A stretch of DNA of 64,000 nt. It comes from Arthrobacter sp. SW1. GTDB lineage: Bacteria > Actinomycetota > Actinomycetes > Actinomycetales > Micrococcaceae. Every line of letters starts with the position of its first letter. Positions within the stretch are counted from its first letter, which is position 1. The position numbers were made by a program, and so were the translations under genes. Positions 58,310 to 64,000 of this stretch are shown here, piece by piece. The stretch is taken from positions 248,001-312,000 of the forward strand of contig NZ_MJLT01000023.1 in the NCBI RefSeq assembly GCF_001766675.1, read 5' to 3'. The notes beneath the pieces were generated by a model, which was not told the DNA's origin, made no database searches, and saw nothing but the letters and a program-made list of their open reading frames with translations.

Positions 58310-59383
58310 GTGGGCGGAATCCGGTGGGTGCTGCACGTTGACCTCGACCAGTTCATTGCGGCGGTCGAGGTACTCCGGCGGCCGGAGCTCGCGGGCAGGC
58401 CGGTGATCGTGGGCGGCCACGGTGATCCGAACGAACGTGCTGTGGTGTCCACCGCGTCCTACGAAGCCAGGGCCCTCGGTGTGGGTTCCGGCATGCCTTT
58501 GCGCATCGCCGCCCGGAAAGTCCCCGAGGCGGTCATCCTTCCCGTGGACCACGAGGCCTACATGGAGGCATCCGATGCCGTGATGGCCACGCTGCGCTCG
58601 CAGCCGGGAGCCACGGTGCAGGTCCTGGGCTGGGACGAAGCCTTTGTGGGGGTCGAGACGGAGGACCCGGAAGCCTATGCCCGGAGCCTGCAGGCGGCGG
58701 TCCTGGCACGGACCCGGCTGCATTGCAGCGTCGGGATCGGCGACACACTGGTCCGCGCGAAGAACGCCACGGACTTCGGCAAGCCGGCCGGCATCTTCCG
58801 CCTCACCAAGGAGAATTGGCTCGATGTCATGGGCGAAAGGCCCACGAAGGAGCTGTGGGGCGTGGGAAACAGGATCTCCGCACGCCTGGCCGCGCTCGGC
58901 ATCACCACGGTTTCCGGGCTTGCCGCCGCAGATCCCCTCAGCCTGGTGCCGGAATTCGGCCCGAAAATGGGGCCATGGTACGCCCAGCTCGGCCGGGGTG
59001 ACGGTACCGCCGTCGTCGACGACACCCCCTGGACAGCGCGCGGGCACAGCCGCGAGACCACTTTCCAGCAGGACCTCACCGAGGCGTCCCAGGTGGACGA
59101 CGCCGTCCGGCAGCTGACGGCGCAGGTGCTGGAGGATGTCGCGGCCGAAGGGCGGCCGGTCACCGGGCTGACCCTGAAGGTCCGCTACGCGCCCTTCGTC
59201 ACGAAGACCCATGCGAAGAAGATTCCCGAAACCTCCGATCCGGAAATCGTGCTCGCCCGCGCCTTGGACCTTGCGGCTGCGATCGAGCCGGACCGGCCGG
59301 TCAGGCTCCTGGGATTGCGGGCCGAGATGGCCATGCCGGACGATGCCCGGAAGGGACACACGCCGACCCGCAGCGGTTGGTGA
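58310..59383 (+). CDS. dinB: DNA polymerase IV (Y-family)
   Basis: 357 residues: WVLHVDLDQFIAAVEVLRRPELAGRPVIVGG (first metal-binding Asp), SYEARALGVGSGMPLRIAARKVP, and CSVGIGDTLVRAKNATDFGKPAGIFRL with the second acidic motif before it (VLGWDEAFVGVE). The chain ends soon after the little finger and has no C-terminal beta-clamp motif that I can see; the final residues are DARKGHTPTRSGW. It performs error-prone bypass of lesions. GTG 58310 is the likely start. No LexA box (GAAC-N4-GTTC) is upstream. The stop lies 2 nt from the convergent NCS1 gene. Confidence 0.92.
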   Translation: MGGIRWVLHVDLDQFIAAVEVLRRPELAGRPVIVGGHGDPNERAVVSTASYEARALGVGSGMPLRIAARKVPEAVILPVDHEAYMEASDAVMATLRSQPGATVQVLGWDEAFVGVETEDPEAYARSLQAAVLARTRLHCSVGIGDTLVRAKNATDFGKPAGIFRLTKENWLDVMGERPTKELWGVGNRISARLAALGITTVSGLAAADPLSLVPEFGPKMGPWYAQLGRGDGTAVVDDTPWTARGHSRETTFQQDLTEASQVDDAVRQLTAQVLEDVAAEGRPVTGLTLKVRYAPFVTKTHAKKIPETSDPEIVLARALDLAAAIEPDRPVRLLGLRAEMAMPDDARKGHTPTRSGW

Positions 59384-59385
59384 CT

Positions 59386-60849
59386 TCAGCTCAGGACAGT
59401 TCCTGGACTCGTTTCCGAGGCTGCCGCCGCCCGCACCGATTCGGCCAGGGTCGTGTCGTTGCGCGACATGGCGTAGTGCACCGCCGCGGCCAGGATGGCT
59501 CCGATGAACCAGGAAAACGCTGAGAAGGCGGCGAGGGCGGGAAGCAAGGCAAAGACCACGGCCGGAACAGCCGAGACCATAAAGGAGAGGATTGCCTTGC
59601 GGTTCCAACCGCCCGTGTAGCTGTAGTAACCGTCCTCCCTGAAGAGGTCCGGCACCACTACGTGCTGCCTGCGAAGCACAAAGTAGTCCACCATGATGAT
59701 CCCGAACAACGGACCCAGCAGCGCTCCCAGGCCGCCGAGGAAGAGGTTGATCACCACCGGGCTGTTGAACAGGTTCCACGGGGTGATGACCAGGGCGATC
59801 ATCGCCGAGATCAGGCCGCCGCGTTTGAAGTCGATGCGCGAAGGCCAGGCATTGGCGAGGTCGTACGCCGGCGAAACGAAGTTCGCCACCACGTTGATGC
59901 CGAGGGTTGCCACTGCGAAGGTGACGGCACCGAGCAGGAGCGCCCAGATGCTGTCGATCCGGCCCACGATTTCAACGGGATCGTAGATGTACTCGCCGTA
60001 CACCTTGAACGTGCCCGCCGTAACCACCACGGACACCACGGAGAACGCAATGAAGTTGACCGGAAGTCCCCACAGATTGGCCGTCCATACCGCCCTGCGA
60101 GAGGGGGCGAACCGTGAAAAGTCGCAGAAGTTCAGCAGCAGGGTGGAGAAGTAGGTCACCGTGAGGGCGGTAGCTGCGAAGAAGGCGTGCGTCACGCCCC
60201 ACGTCGCGTTGCCGCCGGGCAGGTCGAAGGAAATGTCCCAGCCGGCGTTGATCAGGATGTAGATCACCAGCAGGCCCATCACCGCCCACACCGCGGGGCC
60301 GGCCCAGTCCTGGAAGCGCCGGATGGTCTCCATGCCGTTGCGCAGCAGGAGCAATTGCAGGGCCCACATCAGCAGGAACGCCAGCCAGCCCAGGGTCGAT
60401 TCGCCCAGGAAGTCATTCTCGGTCAGGGCGCCCAGCTCCGGCCAGATTTCGAGCGCGATGATGATCACGGCACGGGACGCCAGCCACGTCTGGATGCCGT
60501 ACCAGGCGATCGCCACCAGGGCACGGATCAGGGCGGGCAGGTTGGCGCCGAAGGTTCCGAAGGAAATCCGGGCGAGTACCGGGTAGGGCACCCCGGTCTT
60601 CTGGCCTGCGTAGCCGGAGAAATTCATCAGGAAGAAAACGATCAGGATCCCCGCAACCAGGGCGAGGAAAACCTGCCAGGCCCCCAGGCCCAGTGCGAAG
60701 AGACCTGCGGCGAATGTGTAGCCGCCGAGTGAGTGGATGTCCGACATCCACATCGCGAACAATGAATAGAAACCCCAGGAGCGGTGTTCGGCCGGCGCGA
60801 GATCTTCGTTGTAGAGCCGCGGGCTGGCCCCTGTTGGCATGACGTGGGA
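59386..60849 (-). CDS. NCS1 family nucleobase/hydantoin:cation symporter
   Basis: 487 residues with twelve helices. NEDLAPAEHRSWGFYSLFAMWMSDIHSLGGYTFAAGLFALGLGAWQV is the NCS1 start, FLMNFSGYAGQKTGVPYPVLARISFGTFGANLPALIRALVAIAWYGIQTWLASRA the helix 2-3 signature. Members import uracil, allantoin, cytosine or hydantoins with Na+ or H+. The GTG at 60849 with AGGAAC just upstream is favoured; ATG 60840 is possible. No catabolic genes adjoin it. Confidence 0.9.
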   Translation of the reverse strand, partial: SHVMPTGASPRLYNEDLAPAEHRSWGFYSLFAMWMSDIHSLGGYTFAAGLFALGLGAWQVFLALVAGILIVFFLMNFSGYAGQKTGVPYPVLARISFGTFGANLPALIRALVAIAWYGIQTWLASRAVIIIALEIWPELGALTENDFLGESTLGWLAFLLMWALQLLLLRNGMETIRRFQDWAGPAVWAVMGLLVIYILINAGWDISFDLPGGNATWGVTHAFFAATALTVTYFSTLLLNFCDFSRFAPSRRAVWTANLWGLPVNFIAFSVVSVVVTAGTFKVYGEYIYDPVEIVGRIDSIWALLLGAVTFAVATLGINVVANFVSPAYDLANAWPSRIDFKRGGLISAMIALVITPWNLFNSPVVINLFLGGLGALLGPLFGIIMVDYFVLRRQHVVVPDLFREDGYYSYTGGWNRKAILSFMVSAVPAVVFALLPALAAFSAFSWFIGAILAAAVHYAMSRNDTTLAESVRAAAASETSPGTVLS

Positions 60850-60981
60850 CACCTGTTCCTCACTTTCAACACCTTCATGCGGAAAGTCGGTCCGGAACCC
60901 TTTGGACCCGCACCGGCAGCGCATCCAATGCTGTCAATATACCCAGCGCGCGCCTGTGGAAACAGGGGTTGTGGACGCGGA

Positions 60982-61008
60982 GGAGGGCGCACGGGGTGCA
61001 CGCCCTCC
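60982..61008 (-). terminator. Hairpin downstream of the secreted-protein gene
   Basis: ggagggcg (60982-60989) pairs with cgccctcc (61001-61008) around an 11-nt loop, 27 nt after the stop at 61035. It lacks a U-run. Confidence 0.45.
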
Positions 61009-61034
61009 CCCTCGGGATGCTCCGCTACAGCCGG

Positions 61035-61844
61035 CTATTTCCTGCCGCTGAGGAGGATGACGCGTTCTTCGAAGTCAACGCCGCAGGCGAACATCCCGCA
61101 GGCCACGGCGAAGGTGACGCTGGCCGCTTCGCCGCCCTTGAAGACACCGTTGGAGCCCACGATCTCCATGGACCACGGCCGGGTGACGCCGTCGCATGTC
61201 AGGCCGGCGCCGCCGGCGCCGGTGATCTTGAACCGCCCCACCTGCTGGGTGAGTTCGGCGTTCAGGAAGGCGAAGTCAGCGGCACCCGTGCAGCTGACCT
61301 GCCCGCTGATGATCGCCGAACCGGTCCTGGAGAATTGGCCCGTCGGGTTGACGGTCACGTCGAGTGCGGGCGGAGGTGGAACCTCGTCGATGGTCAGTTG
61401 CATTGCCCCGCCGTTGCCGCCGCCGTCGCTCTGGTCATCGATCACGGCAATCGCGTAAGTTTGGCCGGCGACGGCGGACCAGGACGCCGCTCGCGGCGCA
61501 CAGGCCTGCACGACGAATGATCCGGGACTGCCGCTGGCGATGAAGACTCCGGCGCCGTAGCCGGACTTGCTCACATCGGCCACGAGTGTGGCATTTTCGG
61601 TGGCCGTGAATTCGTACCAGACACTCGCGTCCATGGCCGGCGCACCGCACGTCCCGTTCAATTCGGCATCAATGGCATCCGTCGTTGCCTCGGACGTGTC
61701 CTGGGTGAGGGTGGCCGGGAACGACGGGATGGCGATCCGCCCGGCGTACGTGTCATTGTCCGGCGGTGCCGCCGATGCCGGAGCGGCAGCTCCGAGAACA
61801 GTCATTGCCACGGCAAAGGGTATTGCGAGGAACTGCAATTTCAT
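61035..61844 (-). CDS. Secreted protein with a bacterial pre-peptidase-like beta-domain
   Basis: 269 residues. The signal peptide is MKLQFLAIPFAVAMTVLGAAAPASA with cleavage at APASA. The mature part has two beta-rich regions: PPDNDTYAGRIAIPSFPATLTQDTSEATTD...SVWYEFTATENATLVADVSKSGYGAGVFIASG (residues 30-110), which resembles the pre-peptidase C-terminal/DUF6299-like fold, and a second Ig-like domain (LDVTVNPTGQFSRTGSAIISGQVSCTGAADFAFLNAELTQQVGR) with four cysteines. ATG 61844 has GAGAGGGAA upstream. It is an extracellular protein of unknown role. Confidence 0.78.
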   Translation of the reverse strand: MKLQFLAIPFAVAMTVLGAAAPASAAPPDNDTYAGRIAIPSFPATLTQDTSEATTDAIDAELNGTCGAPAMDASVWYEFTATENATLVADVSKSGYGAGVFIASGSPGSFVVQACAPRAASWSAVAGQTYAIAVIDDQSDGGGNGGAMQLTIDEVPPPPALDVTVNPTGQFSRTGSAIISGQVSCTGAADFAFLNAELTQQVGRFKITGAGGAGLTCDGVTRPWSMEIVGSNGVFKGGEAASVTFAVACGMFACGVDFEERVILLSGRK

Positions 61845-62159
61845 GGAATTCCCTCTCAACCTAAGGCGGCCTCCCGCGCCGGATTTATGAAAATCGCCAA
61901 ACGAAGTCATCGAAGACTATTCCCCCGGAAATCCGTGTAACAACAATTCAAAAAACATTCCTTCGGACTTTTCTTCCTCGGTTCAGGATTCCTTGCTGAA
62001 ACGGAGCCTAGGCATATTGGGACTAATCTTCCCGGGTTATTTCAGCCGTCGCAGGCTCCGTGACTTTTGGCCCTGTTGCCGCCACCGGCACGCCACCATG
62101 CTTGGAACAAAGGCGACCGCGACACATGTGGAGAAAGGAACTCCGGGAAGGAGGGAACG
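61845..62159. other. 315-bp intergenic region with divergent promoters
   Basis: No gene seen. It separates the secreted-protein gene (-) from the DUF3040-SHOCT-USP cluster (+). The part 61910-61990 is unusually AT-rich for this genome. A DosR-like half-dyad is at 62016-62035. An open frame running from 62067 into the DUF3040 gene is an extension without a start site; the real start is 62160. Confidence 0.7.
62016..62035 (+). promoter_or_regulatory. DosR/DevR-like site upstream of the universal-stress-protein cluster
   Basis: ATTGGGACTAATCTTCCCGG matches about 13 of 20 positions of the mycobacterial DosR dyad TTSGGGACTWWAGTCCCSAA. The left half GGGACTAA is perfect and the right half is degenerate. 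DosR regulons in Mycobacterium are rich in universal stress proteins, and two follow here. This is suggestive only. Confidence 0.3.
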
Positions 62160-62489
62160 ATGGCCCTCACCGATCACGAGAAGCGCCAGCTGGAGATGCT
62201 GGCCGCCCGGCTGCTGCAGGAGGATCCGCGCCTGGCTGCGAAGCTGTGCGGCGGGCCGGCCGAATCCGTGCGCCCTACGCACCTCGCGGCCGGAGCTTTC
62301 ACCCTCTTGGTGGGGTCGTTCGTCTTCCTGGCAGGAATTGCCGCCCAGTCAACACTCCTGGGCCTCCTGGGGTTCATCATCATGGCGTCCGGAGCGTACC
62401 TGATCTTTGCCCGGACCAGCCTGCGGCTCAGGCGCCGGCCTGCCGCACCGCCCGCGGAGCCGGGCGATCCAACAGCCGGCACGATGTAA
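62160..62489 (+). CDS. DUF3040 membrane protein
   Basis: 109 residues. The N-terminal MALTDHEKRQLEMLAARLLQEDPRLAAKL is the DUF3040 hallmark (L-x-E-x-E-x(3)L-x(3)L-x(2)DP). Two helices follow (HLAAGAFTLLVGSFVFLAGIAA; LLGFIIMASGAYLIFA). GAAGGAGGG lies 6 nt before the ATG. Function is unknown; the family is confined to Actinobacteria. Confidence 0.88.
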   Translation: MALTDHEKRQLEMLAARLLQEDPRLAAKLCGGPAESVRPTHLAAGAFTLLVGSFVFLAGIAAQSTLLGLLGFIIMASGAYLIFARTSLRLRRRPAAPPAEPGDPTAGTM

Positions 62490-62499
62490 AGGACCTGCC

Positions 62500-62796
62500 A
62501 TGTATTGGAACACGCAAATGGGCGGCTGGGGTTATGTGCTGATGGCGGTGACCATGCTGTTCTTCTGGGGGACGCTGATCGCCGCCACCGTCCTCTTTGC
62601 CCGATCCCTCTCCAGGCCGCAGCAGCCCGGCCCGCAGCAGCCCGGCCCGCAAGCGGCCGGACCCTACGCCGCTTTCCCGACGCCGGCCGCCCGCCCGGCC
62701 GAGGACATCCTGGCCGAACGCTTCGCGCGGGGAGAGATCAGCGCCGAGGAGTACCAGCGGTCCCTCGCGGTCCTGCGGGGCCGCCCGCAGACATAG
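62500..62796 (+). CDS. SHOCT-domain membrane protein
   Basis: 98 residues: one membrane helix (YVLMAVTMLFFWGTLIAATVLFA), a Pro/Gln-rich linker with tandem QQPGP units, and a C-terminal SHOCT domain (EDILAERFARGEISAEEYQRSLAVLRG). SHOCT modules are short membrane-associated regulatory pieces of unknown function. It lies 10 nt after the DUF3040 stop and 29 nt before the USP gene, in one operon. Confidence 0.85.
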   Translation: MYWNTQMGGWGYVLMAVTMLFFWGTLIAATVLFARSLSRPQQPGPQQPGPQAAGPYAAFPTPAARPAEDILAERFARGEISAEEYQRSLAVLRGRPQT

Positions 62797-62825
62797 CAGC
62801 CCCGTTTCGACAGCCAGGAGGAACC

Positions 62826-63266
62826 ATGGAAGATAACGGCAACGGCAGGATCGTCGTGGGCGTGGACGGATCGGAGGCTTCCATCGAAGCCCTCCGTCAG
62901 GCACAGCAGCTCGCAGCCTCCTTGGGCCTGCGGGTCGAGGCCTCCGCCTTTTGGGACTATCCGCAGATGTACGCCGGGTACGTGGCCATGGGCATTGAAC
63001 GCTTTGAAGAGGCCGCCGGAAATACCCTCCGTGAGGCGGTCGAAAAGGCCTTTGGCCCGGAGCTGCCGGACAACGTTGTTTCCCGCCTGGTCCGCGGCCA
63101 CCCCCGGAGCATGCTCATCGAGGCCAGTAAGGACGCCGACATGATTGTGGTGGGCCGGCGTGGCCATGGCGGTTTCGGCGGCTTGCTGCTTGGCTCGGTG
63201 AGCTCGGCGGTGGTAGCCCACGCCCATTGCCCGGTGCTCGTCGTCCACGCGCCGGAGAAGGAGTGA
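62826..63266 (+). CDS. Universal stress protein A family
   Basis: 146 residues, a single UspA domain. IVVGVDGSEASIEALRQAQQLAASLGLRVEA is the N-terminal strand-helix and MIVVGRRGHGGFGGLLLGSVSSAVVAHAHCPVLVV carries the ATP-binding G-x2-G-x9-GS motif (GHGGFGGLLLGSVS). It is therefore likely ATP-binding, as UspFG and mycobacterial USPs are. AGGAGGAACC leads to the ATG. It is followed after 5 nt by a tandem-domain USP. Confidence 0.93.
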   Translation: MEDNGNGRIVVGVDGSEASIEALRQAQQLAASLGLRVEASAFWDYPQMYAGYVAMGIERFEEAAGNTLREAVEKAFGPELPDNVVSRLVRGHPRSMLIEASKDADMIVVGRRGHGGFGGLLLGSVSSAVVAHAHCPVLVVHAPEKE

Positions 63267-63271
63267 CCGCC

Positions 63272-64000
63272 ATGGGGACAATCGTCGCAGCCTACGACGG
63301 CTCACCGGAGGCGGCCATCGCCGTGCGCTGGGCCGCGCGGCAGGCGTCGCTGCGGAACGACGCACTCACCGTGGTCCATTGCTCCATGTGGCCTGCCTTC
63401 ACGCATGACCTTGGCCCTGTTCCCGGCATCGCCGACAGCGGCCTGCGGCATGCGGCCGAAGCCGTCCTGGCGGAAGGCGCGGTCATCGCCCGCGAGGAAT
63501 CCCCCGGCGTCCCGGTCACCACTGTGCTGAAATACGGCTGGGCCGCCGGGCTGCTGCGCGATGTCGCCGGCGGGTCCGGCGCCGCCATGCTCGTGGTGGG
63601 CAGCCGTGGCATCGGCGGATTCATGGGCCTCCTGCTCGGTTCGGTGAGCCTTGAACTTGCCGCCACGGCGGACTGCCCCGTGGCGGTCATCCGTGAGGGA
63701 ACGCATCCGGACGGGCCCGTCGTCGTCGGTATCGACACCGCGCACCCGCATTGGGAACCGATCGTCCGGCAGGCCTGCACCCTGGCGACGCTCACAGGGG
63801 CGTCCCTGAAGATTGCGCACGTCCACGCCAAGCACGGCGGAAAGCGCCACACTGCACCGCCCGGGCCACACCGGCCCGAGGAAGTGCTCGACGACGTCGA
63901 ACGCACCGTGCGCCGCTGGTCACCCGTGCTCGACGTCAAGGCACACACGCTCCCCGGAAGCTCGACGGCGGGGACGCTGCTCGAGGCGGCGCGCGATGCG
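63272..64000 (+). CDS. Universal stress protein, tandem-domain, cut by the window end
   Basis: 243 codons are seen and the frame is open at the window end. Domain 1 (residues 1-150) has IVAAYDGSPEAAIAVRWAARQASLRND and MLVVGSRGIGGFMGLLLGSVSLELAATADCPVAVI with the ATP motif GIGGFMGLLLGSVS. Domain 2 starts at VVVGIDTAHPHWEPIVRQACTLATLTGASLKIAHV. Tandem USPs of about 290-310 residues are common in Actinobacteria (Rv2623-like). It is in the operon with the single-domain USP. Confidence 0.92.
   Translation, partial: MGTIVAAYDGSPEAAIAVRWAARQASLRNDALTVVHCSMWPAFTHDLGPVPGIADSGLRHAAEAVLAEGAVIAREESPGVPVTTVLKYGWAAGLLRDVAGGSGAAMLVVGSRGIGGFMGLLLGSVSLELAATADCPVAVIREGTHPDGPVVVGIDTAHPHWEPIVRQACTLATLTGASLKIAHVHAKHGGKRHTAPPGPHRPEEVLDDVERTVRRWSPVLDVKAHTLPGSSTAGTLLEAARDA

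Noticed and set aside
1-64000. Insertion sequences, prophage, CRISPR arrays or rRNA genes
   Set aside because: I found no transposase or integrase motif, no regularly spaced repeats and no rRNA sequence on either strand.

Overview
The window is about 64 kb of high-GC chromosomal DNA with the gene content of an actinobacterium of the Micrococcaceae, most likely Arthrobacter or a close relative such as Pseudarthrobacter. The basis is the housekeeping neighbourhood uvrB-coaE-rpsA-polA, the CoaE-GrpB fusion, actinobacterial -10 elements (TAnnnT) placed 6-7 nt before start codons (leaderless mRNAs), an Arthrobacter-type copper amine oxidase, and many GTG/TTG starts. I see no tRNA, rRNA, CRISPR array, insertion sequence or prophage. 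Both ends of the window cut a gene.

Layout. 0-8 kb: an MFS transporter cut by the window start, a TerC-type metal transporter behind a yybP-ykoY (Mn2+) riboswitch, uvrB, coaE, an IMPACT/YigZ protein and rpsA. 8-18 kb: a NodB-type deacetylase lipoprotein, an Eis-like acetyltransferase, polA, a hotdog thioesterase, a DHFR-like reductase, an uncharacterised lipoprotein/membrane-protein pair, and a Pit phosphate transporter with a small membrane partner. 18-25 kb: a HAD-like protein, kynureninase with a PaaX-type regulator, YciO, an alpha/beta hydrolase and helicase HrpB.

25-36 kb is a stress-gene island. The + strand carries three membrane proteins of unknown function, a poxvirus-type topoisomerase IB, Hsp20, a J-domain protein, an isochorismatase and an SRPBCC protein, with one MerR regulator facing back. 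The - strand carries a run of an LLM oxidoreductase, a TreS-like GH13 enzyme, SRPBCC, a small acidic protein, a baeRF2 (Vms1/eRF1-like) protein, another small protein and a CYP152 peroxygenase. Two promoter regions in the island share an extended motif, GATAAGCA-nn-CTTA...TGCC-n-TGATGT, which suggests common control.

36-48 kb: gamma-glutamyltransferase, a complete peptide/nickel-type ABC importer with an IdeR/DtxR-like iron box at its promoter, a 2-oxoglutarate/Fe(II) oxygenase, an MFS transporter, and a NodB-glycosyltransferase fusion that lacks the middle of the usual protein. 48-54 kb: cupin, TetR regulator, copper amine oxidase, membrane protein and aldehyde dehydrogenase; the oxidase and dehydrogenase together make an amine-to-acid module. 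54-64 kb: a second Hsp20, two DHFR-like reductases, a hydrolase, an MFS transporter, DinB, an NCS1 permease, a secreted protein, and a DUF3040/SHOCT/universal-stress-protein cluster that runs off the end.

Most striking points: the symmetrical -10 shared by divergent leaderless coaE and yigZ; RecA-independent (PafBC-type) promoter features at uvrB and polA, the former inside a perfect palindrome; the shared stress-island motif; the iron box on the peptide-type ABC importer; and the deletion that breaks the expected membrane topology of the NodB-glycosyltransferase fusion. All family names come from reading the translated sequences. No database search was run.
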